Source: Herbiconiux sp. VKM Ac-1786
GTDB lineage: Bacteria; Actinomycetota; Actinomycetes; Actinomycetales; Microbacteriaceae
Reading direction: 5' to 3'
Assembly (NCBI RefSeq): GCF_015350805.1
Contig: NZ_JADKSG010000002.1
Coordinates: forward strand, 682,001 to 746,000
DNA length: 64,000 nucleotides
Notes under the pieces: model-generated
The model's input: the letters and a program-made list of their open reading frames with translations, nothing else
The model's database searches: none
Told to the model about the DNA's origin: nothing
Made by a program: the position numbers and the translations under genes
Part shown: positions 31,369 through 38,825 of the stretch, in pieces
Position numbering within the stretch: position 1 is the first letter of the stretch
How the letters are laid out: every line of letters starts with the position of its first letter

Positions 31369-32742
31369 GTGTCGGAACAGAATTTTGACATTGTGGTTCT
31401 CGGCGGCGGCAGCGGCGGCTATGCGGCCGCTCTGCGGGCCAGTCAGCTGGGCTTCACGGTCGCGATGATCGAGAAGGACAAGGTGGGCGGCACCTGCCTC
31501 CACCGCGGCTGCATCCCGACGAAGGCGCTCCTGCACTCGGCCGAGGTCGCCGACGTCTCGCGCGAGTCGGCGAAGTACGGCGTGAACACCACCTTCGGCG
31601 GCATCGACATCGCGGCGGTCACGGCCTACCGCGAGGGCATCGTCGCCTCGAAGTACAAGGGCCTCGAGGGCCTCGTCAAGGCGCGCGGCATCACGACCAT
31701 CTCCGGCGAGGGCCGGCTGACCTCCCCCACCACGGTGCAGGTCGGCGACCAGACCATCACGGGCGGCAAGATCGTGCTCGCGACCGGGTCGTACTCGCGC
31801 ACCCTCCCCGGCCTCGAGATCGGCGGCCGGGTGATCACCTCCGAGCAGGCCCTGGCCCTCGACTTCATCCCGAACAAGGTCGTCATCCTCGGCGGCGGCG
31901 TCATCGGCGTCGAGTTCGCGAGCGTCTGGAAGTCGTTCGGTGTCGACGTCACCATCGTCGAGGCGCTCCCCCACCTGGTGCCGAACGAGGACGAGGCGAT
32001 CTCGAAGCAGTTCGAGCGCGCCTTCCGCAAGCGCGGCATCGCCTTCAACCTCGGCACCCGCTTCTCGGGCGTCACGCAGAACGAGAACGGCGTCGTCGTC
32101 TCGCTGGAAGACGGCAAGACCTTCGAGGGCGACCTGCTGCTCGTCGCCGTCGGGCGCGGCCCGGCGACCGCCGGCCTCGGCTTCGAGGAGGCGGGCGTGA
32201 ACGTCGACCGCGGCTTCGTCATCACCGACCACCGCCTCCAGACGAGCGTCCCCGGCGTCTACGCCGTCGGCGACATCGTTCCCGGCCTCCAGCTCGCCCA
32301 CCGCGGCTTCCAGCAGGGCATCTTCGTGGCCGAGGAGATCGCGGGCCTGAACCCGCAGGTCGTCGAGGACGTGAACATCCCCAAGGTCACCTACTCCGAC
32401 CCCGAGGTCGCGTCGGTCGGCCTCACCGAGGCGAAGGCCAAGGAGAAGTACGGCGACGAGAAGGTCTCCGTCTACGACTACAACCTGGCCGGCAACGGCA
32501 AGAGCCACATCATCGGCACCACCGGTTCTGTGAAGGTCGTGCGTCTGAACGACGGCCCGGTCATCGGCATCCACATGATCGGCGCCCGCGTCGGCGAGCT
32601 GATCGGCGAGGGGCAGCTGATCGTGAACTGGGAGGCCTACCCCGAAGACGTGGCCTCGCTCGTGCACGCGCACCCCACGCAGAACGAGGCACTCGGCGAG
32701 GCGCACCTCGCTCTGGCCGGAAAGCCCCTGCACGCCATCTGA
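31369..32742 (+). CDS. lpd: Dihydrolipoyl dehydrogenase (E3)
   Basis: Flavoprotein that reoxidises the lipoyl groups of pyruvate and 2-oxoglutarate dehydrogenase complexes, passing electrons to NAD+. The 457-residue product has the FAD motif VVLGGGSGGYAAA, the redox disulfide GGTCLHRGCIPTK (Cys43, Cys48), the NAD motif VVILGGGVIGVEFA and the C-terminal catalytic base in HAHPTQNEAL. The GTG at 31369 follows GAGGGAG (31354-31360). A TAAGGT box overlaps the end of pepA (31279-31284). The E2 gene follows 96 bases downstream with its own promoter-like TAGGCT. Confidence 0.95.
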   Translation: MSEQNFDIVVLGGGSGGYAAALRASQLGFTVAMIEKDKVGGTCLHRGCIPTKALLHSAEVADVSRESAKYGVNTTFGGIDIAAVTAYREGIVASKYKGLEGLVKARGITTISGEGRLTSPTTVQVGDQTITGGKIVLATGSYSRTLPGLEIGGRVITSEQALALDFIPNKVVILGGGVIGVEFASVWKSFGVDVTIVEALPHLVPNEDEAISKQFERAFRKRGIAFNLGTRFSGVTQNENGVVVSLEDGKTFEGDLLLVAVGRGPATAGLGFEEAGVNVDRGFVITDHRLQTSVPGVYAVGDIVPGLQLAHRGFQQGIFVAEEIAGLNPQVVEDVNIPKVTYSDPEVASVGLTEAKAKEKYGDEKVSVYDYNLAGNGKSHIIGTTGSVKVVRLNDGPVIGIHMIGARVGELIGEGQLIVNWEAYPEDVASLVHAHPTQNEALGEAHLALAGKPLHAI

Positions 32743-32799
32743 TCGGACGGGCCTCCGGGCCGCACCGACCGGGCCCGTGCCCCCAACCACCGTGCCGAC

Positions 32800-32805
32800 T
32801 AGGCT
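32800..32805 (+). promoter_or_regulatory. Probable -10 box of the E2 gene
   Basis: TAGGCT lies 33 bases before the ATG at 32839. The leader would contain the strong ribosome site AAGGAGAC (32824-32831), so this is a leadered start. Confidence 0.45.
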
Positions 32806-32838
32806 GAATAAGAACTGTTCCATAAGGAGACAAAGGTC

Positions 32839-34377
32839 ATGAGCGAATCCGTCAACCTTCCCGCACTCGGTGAGAGTGTCACCGAAGGAACGGTCACCCG
32901 GTGGCTCAAGAACGTCGGCGATCGCGTCGAAGTTGACGAGCCCCTTCTCGAGGTCTCGACCGACAAGGTCGACACCGAGATCCCGTCGCCCGTCGCGGGA
33001 GTGATCGAAGAGATCCTCGTCCAGGAGGACGAGACCGTCGAGGTCGGCACCGCGCTTGTGCGCATCGGCGACGGCTCGGGTGGAGGCGACTCTGCTCCGG
33101 CCCCGGCCGAGGCCCCCGCCGAGGAGGCGCCCGCCGCTCCCGCCGAGTCGGCCGCCCCGGCTCAGCCGGCCGCCGCCGCGGAGCCCGCTCCGGCCGCTCC
33201 CGCCGAGGAGAAGCCCGAGGAGGTCGTGACCCCCTCGGTCGACGCCCCGGCCCCCGCCGAGGAGCCCGCGCCGTCGGCTCCCGAGCCCGTGCAGGAGACC
33301 CCCGCTCCGGCTCCGGCCGCCCCGGCCGCTGCTGCCCCGGCCCCCGCTGCTGCTCCGGCTCCCGCCGCTGCCGCCCCGGCTCCGGCCGCTGCTCCCGCTG
33401 CTGCTCCGGCCCCGGCCGCTGCTGCCCCGGCCGCCGCTGCTCCGGCCACCCAGTCCGGTCCTAACGCCGGCTACGTCACCCCGCTGGTGCGCAAGCTCGC
33501 CCACGACCAGGGCGTCGACCTGTCGACCGTCACCGGTTCGGGTGTCGGCGGCCGCATCCGCAAGGAGGACGTGCTCGCCGCCGCCGAGGCGGCCAAGGCC
33601 CCCGCCACCGCTCCGGCCGCCGCCGAGAAGCCGGCCGCGAGCACCAAGCTCGAGACCTCGCCGCTGCGGGGCACCACGCAGCCGATGTCGCGCCTGCGCA
33701 AGGTCGTCGCCGAGCGCGCCGTGGCCTCGATGCAGGCGTCGGCGCAGCTGACGACCGTGGTCGAGGTCGACGTCACCAAGGTCGCGGCCTTCCGCGACTC
33801 GGTGAAGGGCTCGTTCCTCGAGAAGACCGGCCAGAAGCTCTCCTTCCTGCCGTTCTTCGCCCTGGCCGCTGCCGAGGCGCTCAAGGCGTTCCCGATCATC
33901 AACGCCACGGTCGACGGCGACAGCATCGTCTACCCCGACCACGAGAGCATCAGCATCGCGGTCGACACCGAGCGCGGCCTCCTCACCCCCGTGGTGAAGA
34001 ACGCCGGTGACCTCGACATCGCGGGCTTCGCGGCCCAGATCGCCGACCTCGCCGCCCGCACCCGCGACAACAAGCTGAAGCCCGACGAGCTGGCCGGCGG
34101 CACCTTCACCCTCACCAACACCGGTTCGCGCGGCGCGCTGTTCGACACGCCGCTCGTCTTCCTCCCGCAGGTCGCCATCCTCGGCACCGGCGCGGTCGTG
34201 AAGAAGCCGGCCATCGTGAAGGTCGACGGAGCCGACGCCATCGCCGTGCGCTCGATGGTCTACCTGGCCCTCAGTTACGACCACCGCATCGTCGACGGTG
34301 CCGACGCCGCCCGCTTCCTCAGCGCGGTCAAGAACCGTCTCGAAGAGGGCGCCTTCGAGGCTGACCTCGGCATCTGA
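32839..34377 (+). CDS. sucB: 2-oxo acid dehydrogenase E2 (dihydrolipoamide acyltransferase)
   Basis: The acyltransferase core of the 2-oxo acid dehydrogenase complexes; also called dlaT in actinobacteria, where it serves AceE-type pyruvate dehydrogenase. Domains: one lipoyl domain (residues 1-80, Lys43 in VSTDKVDTEIPS), a 125-residue Ala/Pro linker made of APAP-like repeats (33100-33450), the E3-binding domain (VTPLVRKLAHDQGVDLSTV), and the catalytic domain ending LSYDHRIVDGADAARFL with the active-site His. Many actinobacterial homologues have two or three lipoyl domains, so one is on the short side. It is a natural partner of lpd upstream and aceE at 55 kb. Confidence 0.93.
   Translation: MSESVNLPALGESVTEGTVTRWLKNVGDRVEVDEPLLEVSTDKVDTEIPSPVAGVIEEILVQEDETVEVGTALVRIGDGSGGGDSAPAPAEAPAEEAPAAPAESAAPAQPAAAAEPAPAAPAEEKPEEVVTPSVDAPAPAEEPAPSAPEPVQETPAPAPAAPAAAAPAPAAAPAPAAAAPAPAAAPAAAPAPAAAAPAAAAPATQSGPNAGYVTPLVRKLAHDQGVDLSTVTGSGVGGRIRKEDVLAAAEAAKAPATAPAAAEKPAASTKLETSPLRGTTQPMSRLRKVVAERAVASMQASAQLTTVVEVDVTKVAAFRDSVKGSFLEKTGQKLSFLPFFALAAAEALKAFPIINATVDGDSIVYPDHESISIAVDTERGLLTPVVKNAGDLDIAGFAAQIADLAARTRDNKLKPDELAGGTFTLTNTGSRGALFDTPLVFLPQVAILGTGAVVKKPAIVKVDGADAIAVRSMVYLALSYDHRIVDGADAARFLSAVKNRLEEGAFEADLGI
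33085..33460 (+). repeat. Ala/Pro-rich linker repeats within the E2 gene
   Basis: Short GC-rich units reading APAPAA, AAPAP and similar are repeated many times, with blocks such as GCTGCTCCGGC and GCCGCTGCTCC recurring. The matching antisense reading is a run of Ala and Gly and is not a gene. This is a swinging-arm linker; copy number may vary by slippage. Confidence 0.7.
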
Positions 34378-35712
34378 CCCCGCGGTCGACTCCAGCTCGT
34401 ACGAGCGGATCCTGAAGCCGGTCTCGCCCCTCACCACGAGGAGCGAGACCGGCTTCGCCGTTTCCGCCCCACCGTCCGTCGCGCCTGACACGGTGGCCCG
34501 CAGCAGCACCAGTCCCCCGAAGTCCTGCACCACCTCGACCCCGCCCACGGTGCCGCCCAGCGGATCGGCTGCACCGTGCTCGCTGACGCCTGCCGTCTGT
34601 GCCTGATCTTGAGCGAGTGCCGGAGAGCCTTGGCTCTCGACCCGTTCCAGGCAGTCGTCTCCCTCCCCCGCCAGGCAGGCCGCTCGATCGGCCAGCAGCT
34701 CCGTGACAGCCGCCACCGGATCGGCCTTGGGGTCGGCGTAGCCGGGCACGGCCGGCACCACGGGCGAGGCGCCTCCGGACGGCGACGGTGACGCCGCACC
34801 CGGCTCGGCGGGAGGCACGCGGGACGCGGCCTCCCCCTCGCCCCGGACGGGCACGAGCAACGCCACCACCACGACGGCGACCGCCGCCGCCGCCGCACCG
34901 ACCACCAGAGCGATCCGCCGGTGCCGGCCCGCCACGGCGCGCCGTCCGCGCGACCGCACCGAGCGGCGCACGGCCGCCCAGCTCTCCCGCACCGCCAGCA
35001 CGGCGGGCTCCAGCGTCTCGACGAACTGCAGCTCCGGCGCCTCGACCGGCTCCACGTCCACCGGCCGCCACGGATCACGCGCGACCAGCGGCGGCTCCGG
35101 CTGCTGGTGCGACTGCGTGACATCCGGCCGCATGACCGATGCGTCGGCCTCGTTCGGCCCGCCGCCGTCAGCGCCCATACCGCCCCGCGCCACCGCGAGC
35201 AGCACCCGGAGGTCGGCTGCCCGCGCGACCTCGTAGTCCGCCCGCCCGGCGTGCGCCGGGTCGAGCATCACCGCCCGCCCGAACCCCACGACGCCCAAGC
35301 CTCCGCCGGCATCGACGAGCAACGCCGAGCGGTCGAGCGCGCCGTGCGCGATCCCGATCGCGTGCAGCGCCGCGACCGTGGCGGCGAGGGAGGCCGCCGC
35401 CTCCGGGCCCAGCGCCGCCGGCTCGGCCGGCCGGCCCGGAACGAGCGTCATCACCGTGACGGGATCGTCGTGCGACGTACGCAGGCACGCCACGAGCGTC
35501 GGCATCGCCGCGACGGGATGCCGCGCCAGCACCTCGCACTCCGCGCGGCAGGCGGCCCGCGCATCCGGAACCCACACCTTGACGATCACCGTCGCCCCGG
35601 GGGACGCGACGGGATGCGCGCGGAACACGTTGGCCCGCTCCCCCACCGCCACGAGCTCGGTGAGACGGTAGCCGGGAACGTAGCCGGGGCCGAGGGGTGC
35701 GGGAACGGTCAT
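34378..35712 (-). CDS. Membrane pseudokinase-like protein; 3' end not defined
   Basis: Begins at ATG 35712 (MTVPAPLGPGYVPGYRL). Residues 15-175 resemble a Ser/Thr kinase domain: VIVKVW (Lys45) and a P-loop-less start. The HRD motif reads HGALDRSALLV and DFG reads GFG, so the catalytic and metal Asp are missing. A polar stretch and one transmembrane helix (267-289, RIALVVGAAAAAVAVVVVALL) follow, then a secreted part rich in Pro/Ser and a small domain ending near RSYELESTAG. No in-frame stop occurs there: the frame stays open antisense to sucB and beyond to 29341. I end the feature at the sucB stop; the true end may have been lost or frameshifted. Confidence 0.6.
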
Positions 35713-35848
35713 GCGAGAAGGCTGCCGCGCCCGACGGAGGCCGTGGCGGTCACCGCGCGATCTGGGGAGGGACGAGCATCCGGAACTGCCTGTGCAGGAA
35801 CACCGCACGCCCGCAGAGAACGTGGCCCCCGACGACGGTGCCACCCCG

Positions 35849-35854
35849 TATCCT
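35849..35854 (+). promoter_or_regulatory. -10 box of the leaderless DUF4191 promoter
   Basis: TATCCT is followed by seven bases (TGGAGTC) and the ATG at 35862. GGAG is only three bases from the ATG, too close for a normal ribosome site. Confidence 0.5.
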
Positions 35855-35861
35855 TGGAGTC

Positions 35862-36575
35862 ATGGCACGCAACACCGAGAAGACCCCGAAGAAGCCCAAA
35901 GAGCCCGGCCGTCTGAAGCAGATGTGGTCGGTCTTCAAGATGACCCGCCGCTACGACTCCCACGCGGTGTGGATCATGGCGCTCGGCTTCGCCCTGCCCG
36001 TGATCGTCGGCGTGGTGCTGGCGCTCGTGCTCGCGGGCGGAAACGTCTTCGGCATGGTGATGTGGATCCTGGCGGGCGTGCTCGCGGGTCTGCTGGCCGC
36101 CCTGATCATCCTCGGCCGTCGTGCCGAGCGCGCCGCCTACAAGCAGATCGAGGGTCAGCCTGGTGCCGTCGGTGCCGTGCTCCGCAGCTCGCTCCGCCGC
36201 AGCTGGACGGGCAGCGAGATGCCCATCGCGGTCAACGGCAAGACGCAGGACGCGGTCTACCGCGCGGTCGGCCGCGGCGGTGTCGTGCTGATCGGCGAAG
36301 GCTCGAAGACCCGCACCACGAAGATGCAGGAGGACGAGCGCCGCAAGGTGCTGCGCATCCTCCCGAACGTGCCCGTGACCTTCATCAACGTCGGCCCCGA
36401 CGCCGGCACGGTGCCGCTGCACCGCGTGCCGCGCACCCTCGCGAAGATCAAGCCGACGCTCACCAAGCCCGAGGTGCTCGCGGTGTCGAACCGGCTGACG
36501 TCGCTGTCGTCGTCGCCGCTGCCGATCCCCAAGGGCATCGACCCGATGCGCATGCGCCCGCAGCGCGGCCGGTAA
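35862..36575 (+). CDS. DUF4191 family membrane protein
   Basis: A 237-residue protein with a basic N-terminus (ARNTEKTPKKPKEPGRLKQM), two adjacent transmembrane helices (about residues 38-58 and 62-82) and a soluble basic C-terminal domain with RAVGRGGVVLIGEG. This is DUF4191, a conserved actinobacterial family usually beside lipA/glnA (Rv2219 in M. tuberculosis); the function is unknown. A perfect 17-bp hairpin follows. Confidence 0.88.
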   Translation: MARNTEKTPKKPKEPGRLKQMWSVFKMTRRYDSHAVWIMALGFALPVIVGVVLALVLAGGNVFGMVMWILAGVLAGLLAALIILGRRAERAAYKQIEGQPGAVGAVLRSSLRRSWTGSEMPIAVNGKTQDAVYRAVGRGGVVLIGEGSKTRTTKMQEDERRKVLRILPNVPVTFINVGPDAGTVPLHRVPRTLAKIKPTLTKPEVLAVSNRLTSLSSSPLPIPKGIDPMRMRPQRGR

Positions 36576-36592
36576 GCGAAAGCGCCCCGTAA

Positions 36593-36630
36593 CGACTGAA
36601 GGCCCCGTCACGCGACGGGGCCTTCAGTCG
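36593..36630. terminator. Perfect 17-bp terminator stem between DUF4191 and RDD genes
   Basis: Arms 36593-36609 and 36614-36630 are exact reverse complements (CGACTGAAGGCCCCGTC and its partner) around a 4-base loop. It lies 18 bases after DUF4191 and 37 bases beyond the RDD stop, so it can serve both convergent genes. Confidence 0.85.
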
Positions 36631-36666
36631 TAGGAGTAGGAGCAGGAGTAGGAGAACCGCAGCCGA

Positions 36667-37089
36667 TCAGCGCTTGATCAGCATCGTCCCCGCGAACACG
36701 TCATGCAGCCCCCGCTGATCCGAGTCCCAGATCACGGCGGGAATCACCAGCACGAGCAGCACCGTGCGGAGGATCGGCCGCCACCGCCCCGCCCAGCTCC
36801 CGTCGAGCCGCACGAGCCGCATCCCCAGCAGCAGATGCCCGACACCTCCGCCGAGCAGGATCAGCAGCACGATCTGCTCGACCAGGAAGATCAGCAGACT
36901 GGCCCAGTCGCTGCCGAAGAAGAACGCGAAGTAGATCACGTAGCACAGCGCGAAGTCGATGAGCAGGGCGGCGATCCGGCGGCCGGGGCGGGCGATCGAG
37001 CCGTGGCCCTCGCGGTTCAGACCGAGGCGCTCGCCCGGCCAGTCGCTCGGGGCGGCCCCACCGGGCGGGAGTGGTGCAGAAGACGTCAC
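36667..37089 (-). CDS. RDD family membrane protein
   Basis: A 140-residue protein with an RDD domain: RPGRRIAALLIDFALCYVIY opens the first helix, then VEQIVLLILLGGGVGHLLLGMRLVRLDG and a last helix with RTVLLVLVIPAVIWDSDQRGLHD. RDD proteins are small membrane proteins, some linked to ion exchange; the role here is unknown. It sits divergent from glnA as in M. tuberculosis (Rv2219A). The GTG at 37089 has TAGGCT six bases upstream, so it is probably leaderless. Confidence 0.87.
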   Translation of the reverse strand: MTSSAPLPPGGAAPSDWPGERLGLNREGHGSIARPGRRIAALLIDFALCYVIYFAFFFGSDWASLLIFLVEQIVLLILLGGGVGHLLLGMRLVRLDGSWAGRWRPILRTVLLVLVIPAVIWDSDQRGLHDVFAGTMLIKR

Positions 37090-37095
37090 CCCACA

Positions 37096-37101
37096 AGCCT
37101 A
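37096..37101 (-). promoter_or_regulatory. -10 box of the leaderless RDD-gene promoter
   Basis: On the minus strand TAGGCT is followed by TGTGGG and the GTG at 37089. Confidence 0.5.
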
Positions 37102-37156
37102 GGGGCGAAGAGTGAACGGATGCCCGGCCCCGCGTCGCTCCCAGATCCGTGAAGCC

Positions 37157-37194
37157 GTAACATCCCGGAAACAATGGCGACACAGTCGGGCAAC
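37157..37194 (+). promoter_or_regulatory. GlnR-type double operator upstream of glnA
   Basis: GTAAC-N6-GAAAC (37157-37172) matches the actinobacterial GlnR consensus GTnAC-N6-GAAAC exactly. After another six bases comes GACAC-N6-GCAAC (37179-37194), the same pattern with one mismatch per half. The four half sites keep the canonical 6-base spacing. A TATCCT -10 box lies 10 bases further on. Confidence 0.65.
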
Positions 37195-37204
37195 CCCCTG
37201 CACC

Positions 37205-37210
37205 TATCCT
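37205..37210 (+). promoter_or_regulatory. Probable -10 box of glnA
   Basis: TATCCT at 37205-37210 would start the transcript near 37217, giving a roughly 50-base leader with GGAGAT (37254-37259) before the ATG at 37267. Confidence 0.5.
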
Positions 37211-37266
37211 GACGAGTGGCTGCATCTGCAGCTTTTTCTGTACCAAGCCATTTGGAGATCTCTCAC

Positions 37267-38691
37267 ATGTTCAGTGATTCTTCCGAGGTGCTCAAGTTCA
37301 TCAAGGACACGGATGTCAAGTTCCTCGACATCCGCTTCACGGACCTTCCCGGGGTCCAGCAGCACTTCAACATCCCCGCCTCCACCGTCGACGAGGAGTT
37401 CTTCGCCGTCGGTCAGCTCTTCGACGGCTCGTCGATCCGCGGCTTCGCGTCGATCCACGAGTCGGACATGCAGCTCATCCCTGACGTCTCCACGGCTTAC
37501 GTCGACCCCTTCCGGGCCGAGCGCACCCTCATCATCGTCTTCGACATCTACAACCCGCGGAACGGCGAGATCTACTCGCGCGACCCGCGTCAGGTGGCCA
37601 AGAAGGCCGAGAAGTACCTGGCGTCGACCGGCATCGCCGACACCGCGTTCTTCGCCCCCGAGGCCGAGTTCTACATCTTCGACGACGTGCGCTACGAGGT
37701 GAAGCAGAACTCCAGCTTCTACTCGGTCGACTCCAGCGAGGCCGCGTGGAACACGGGCCGCGAGGAGGAGGGCGGGAACCTCGCCAACAAGACCCCCTAC
37801 AAGGGCGGCTACTTCCCCGTCTCCCCGGTCGACCAGCACGCCGACCTGCGCGACGACATCTGCCTCAAGCTGATCGACGCCGGCCTCATCCTCGAGCGCT
37901 CGCACCACGAGGTCGGCACCGCCGGCCAGGGTGAGATCAACTACCGCTTCGACACCATGGTGCACGCGGCCGACGACATCCTGAAGTTCAAGTACATCGT
38001 GAAGAACACGGCGAACCTCTGGGGCAAGACCGCGACGTTCATGCCGAAGCCGCTCTTCGGCGACAACGGCTCGGGCATGCACACCCACCAGTCGCTGTGG
38101 AACGACGGCACCCCGCTGTTCTACGACGAGGCCGGCTACGGCGGGCTCAGCGACATCGCTCGCTGGTACATCGGCGGTCTGCTGAAGCACGCCCCCGCGG
38201 TGCTCGCCTTCACGAACCCGACGGTGAACTCCTACCACCGCCTGGTGCCCGGCTTCGAGGCCCCCGTGAACCTGGTCTACTCGGCCGGCAACCGCTCGGC
38301 GTCGATCCGCATCCCGATCACGGGCACGAACCCCAAGGCCAAGCGCATCGAGTTCCGTGCGCCCGACGCCTCGGGCAACCCGTACCTCGCGTTCGCCGCG
38401 CAGCTGATGGCGGGCCTCGACGGCATCGCCAACCGCATCGAGCCGCACGAGCCCGTCGACAAGGACCTGTACGAGCTTCCCCCCGAGGAGGCGAAGAACA
38501 TCCCGCAGGTTCCCGCGACGCTCGATGCCGCGCTCGACGCGCTCGAGGCCGACCACGAGTTCCTCACCAAGGGCAACGTCTTCACTCCCGACCTGATCGA
38601 GACCTGGATCTCGTACAAGCGCGAGAACGAGATCAAGCCCATCGCCCAGCGCCCGCACCCCTTCGAGTTCGAGCTCTACTACGGCGTGTAG
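37267..38691 (+). CDS. glnA: Glutamine synthetase type I
   Basis: Makes glutamine from glutamate, ammonia and ATP. The 474-residue GSI-beta protein has the beta-grasp N-terminus ([15 protein letters not shown]), the latch [16 protein letters not shown], the metal glutamates in [12 protein letters not shown] and [21 protein letters not shown], and the adenylylation tyrosine in DLYELPPEE. That tyrosine fits control by the glnE product encoded convergently next door. The ATG at 37267 follows GGAGAT. A GlnR-like double operator and a -10 box lie upstream. Confidence 0.97.
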   Translation: MFSDSSEVLKFIKDTDVKFLDIRFTDLPGVQQHFNIPASTVDEEFFAVGQLFDGSSIRGFASIHESDMQLIPDVSTAYVDPFRAERTLIIVFDIYNPRNGEIYSRDPRQVAKKAEKYLASTGIADTAFFAPEAEFYIFDDVRYEVKQNSSFYSVDSSEAAWNTGREEEGGNLANKTPYKGGYFPVSPVDQHADLRDDICLKLIDAGLILERSHHEVGTAGQGEINYRFDTMVHAADDILKFKYIVKNTANLWGKTATFMPKPLFGDNGSGMHTHQSLWNDGTPLFYDEAGYGGLSDIARWYIGGLLKHAPAVLAFTNPTVNSYHRLVPGFEAPVNLVYSAGNRSASIRIPITGTNPKAKRIEFRAPDASGNPYLAFAAQLMAGLDGIANRIEPHEPVDKDLYELPPEEAKNIPQVPATLDAALDALEADHEFLTKGNVFTPDLIETWISYKRENEIKPIAQRPHPFEFELYYGV

Positions 38692-38708
38692 GCACTCCGC
38701 ACGATCAC

Positions 38709-38738
38709 GGGCCGCATCCTCTCGCGAGGGTGCGGCCC
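38709..38738 (+). terminator. glnA terminator
   Basis: GGGCCGCATCCTC (38709-38721) pairs with GAGGGTGCGGCCC (38726-38738), one G-T pair, 4-base loop, followed by TTGT. It lies 18 bases after the glnA stop and before the convergent glnE stop. Confidence 0.8.
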
Positions 38739-38825
38739 TTGTCATCGCAGCGGGCGAGCGGATGCGCGGCAGCGCCCCGAGCCGTCACGACGCCACGGCA
38801 CCGAGCCCCGGCGCGGCCGCGAGCC

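Noticed and set aside
33162-33449. A Gly/Ala-only minus-strand frame (PE_PGRS-like)
   Set aside because: It is the complement of the E2 Ala/Pro linker, not a gene.
29341-35844. A 2167-codon open frame on the minus strand
   Set aside because: Only 34378-35712 has protein-like features. The rest is the antisense of PAC2, pepA, lpd and sucB, with biased composition and repeated arginine, glycine and aspartate blocks typical of GC-rich shadow frames.
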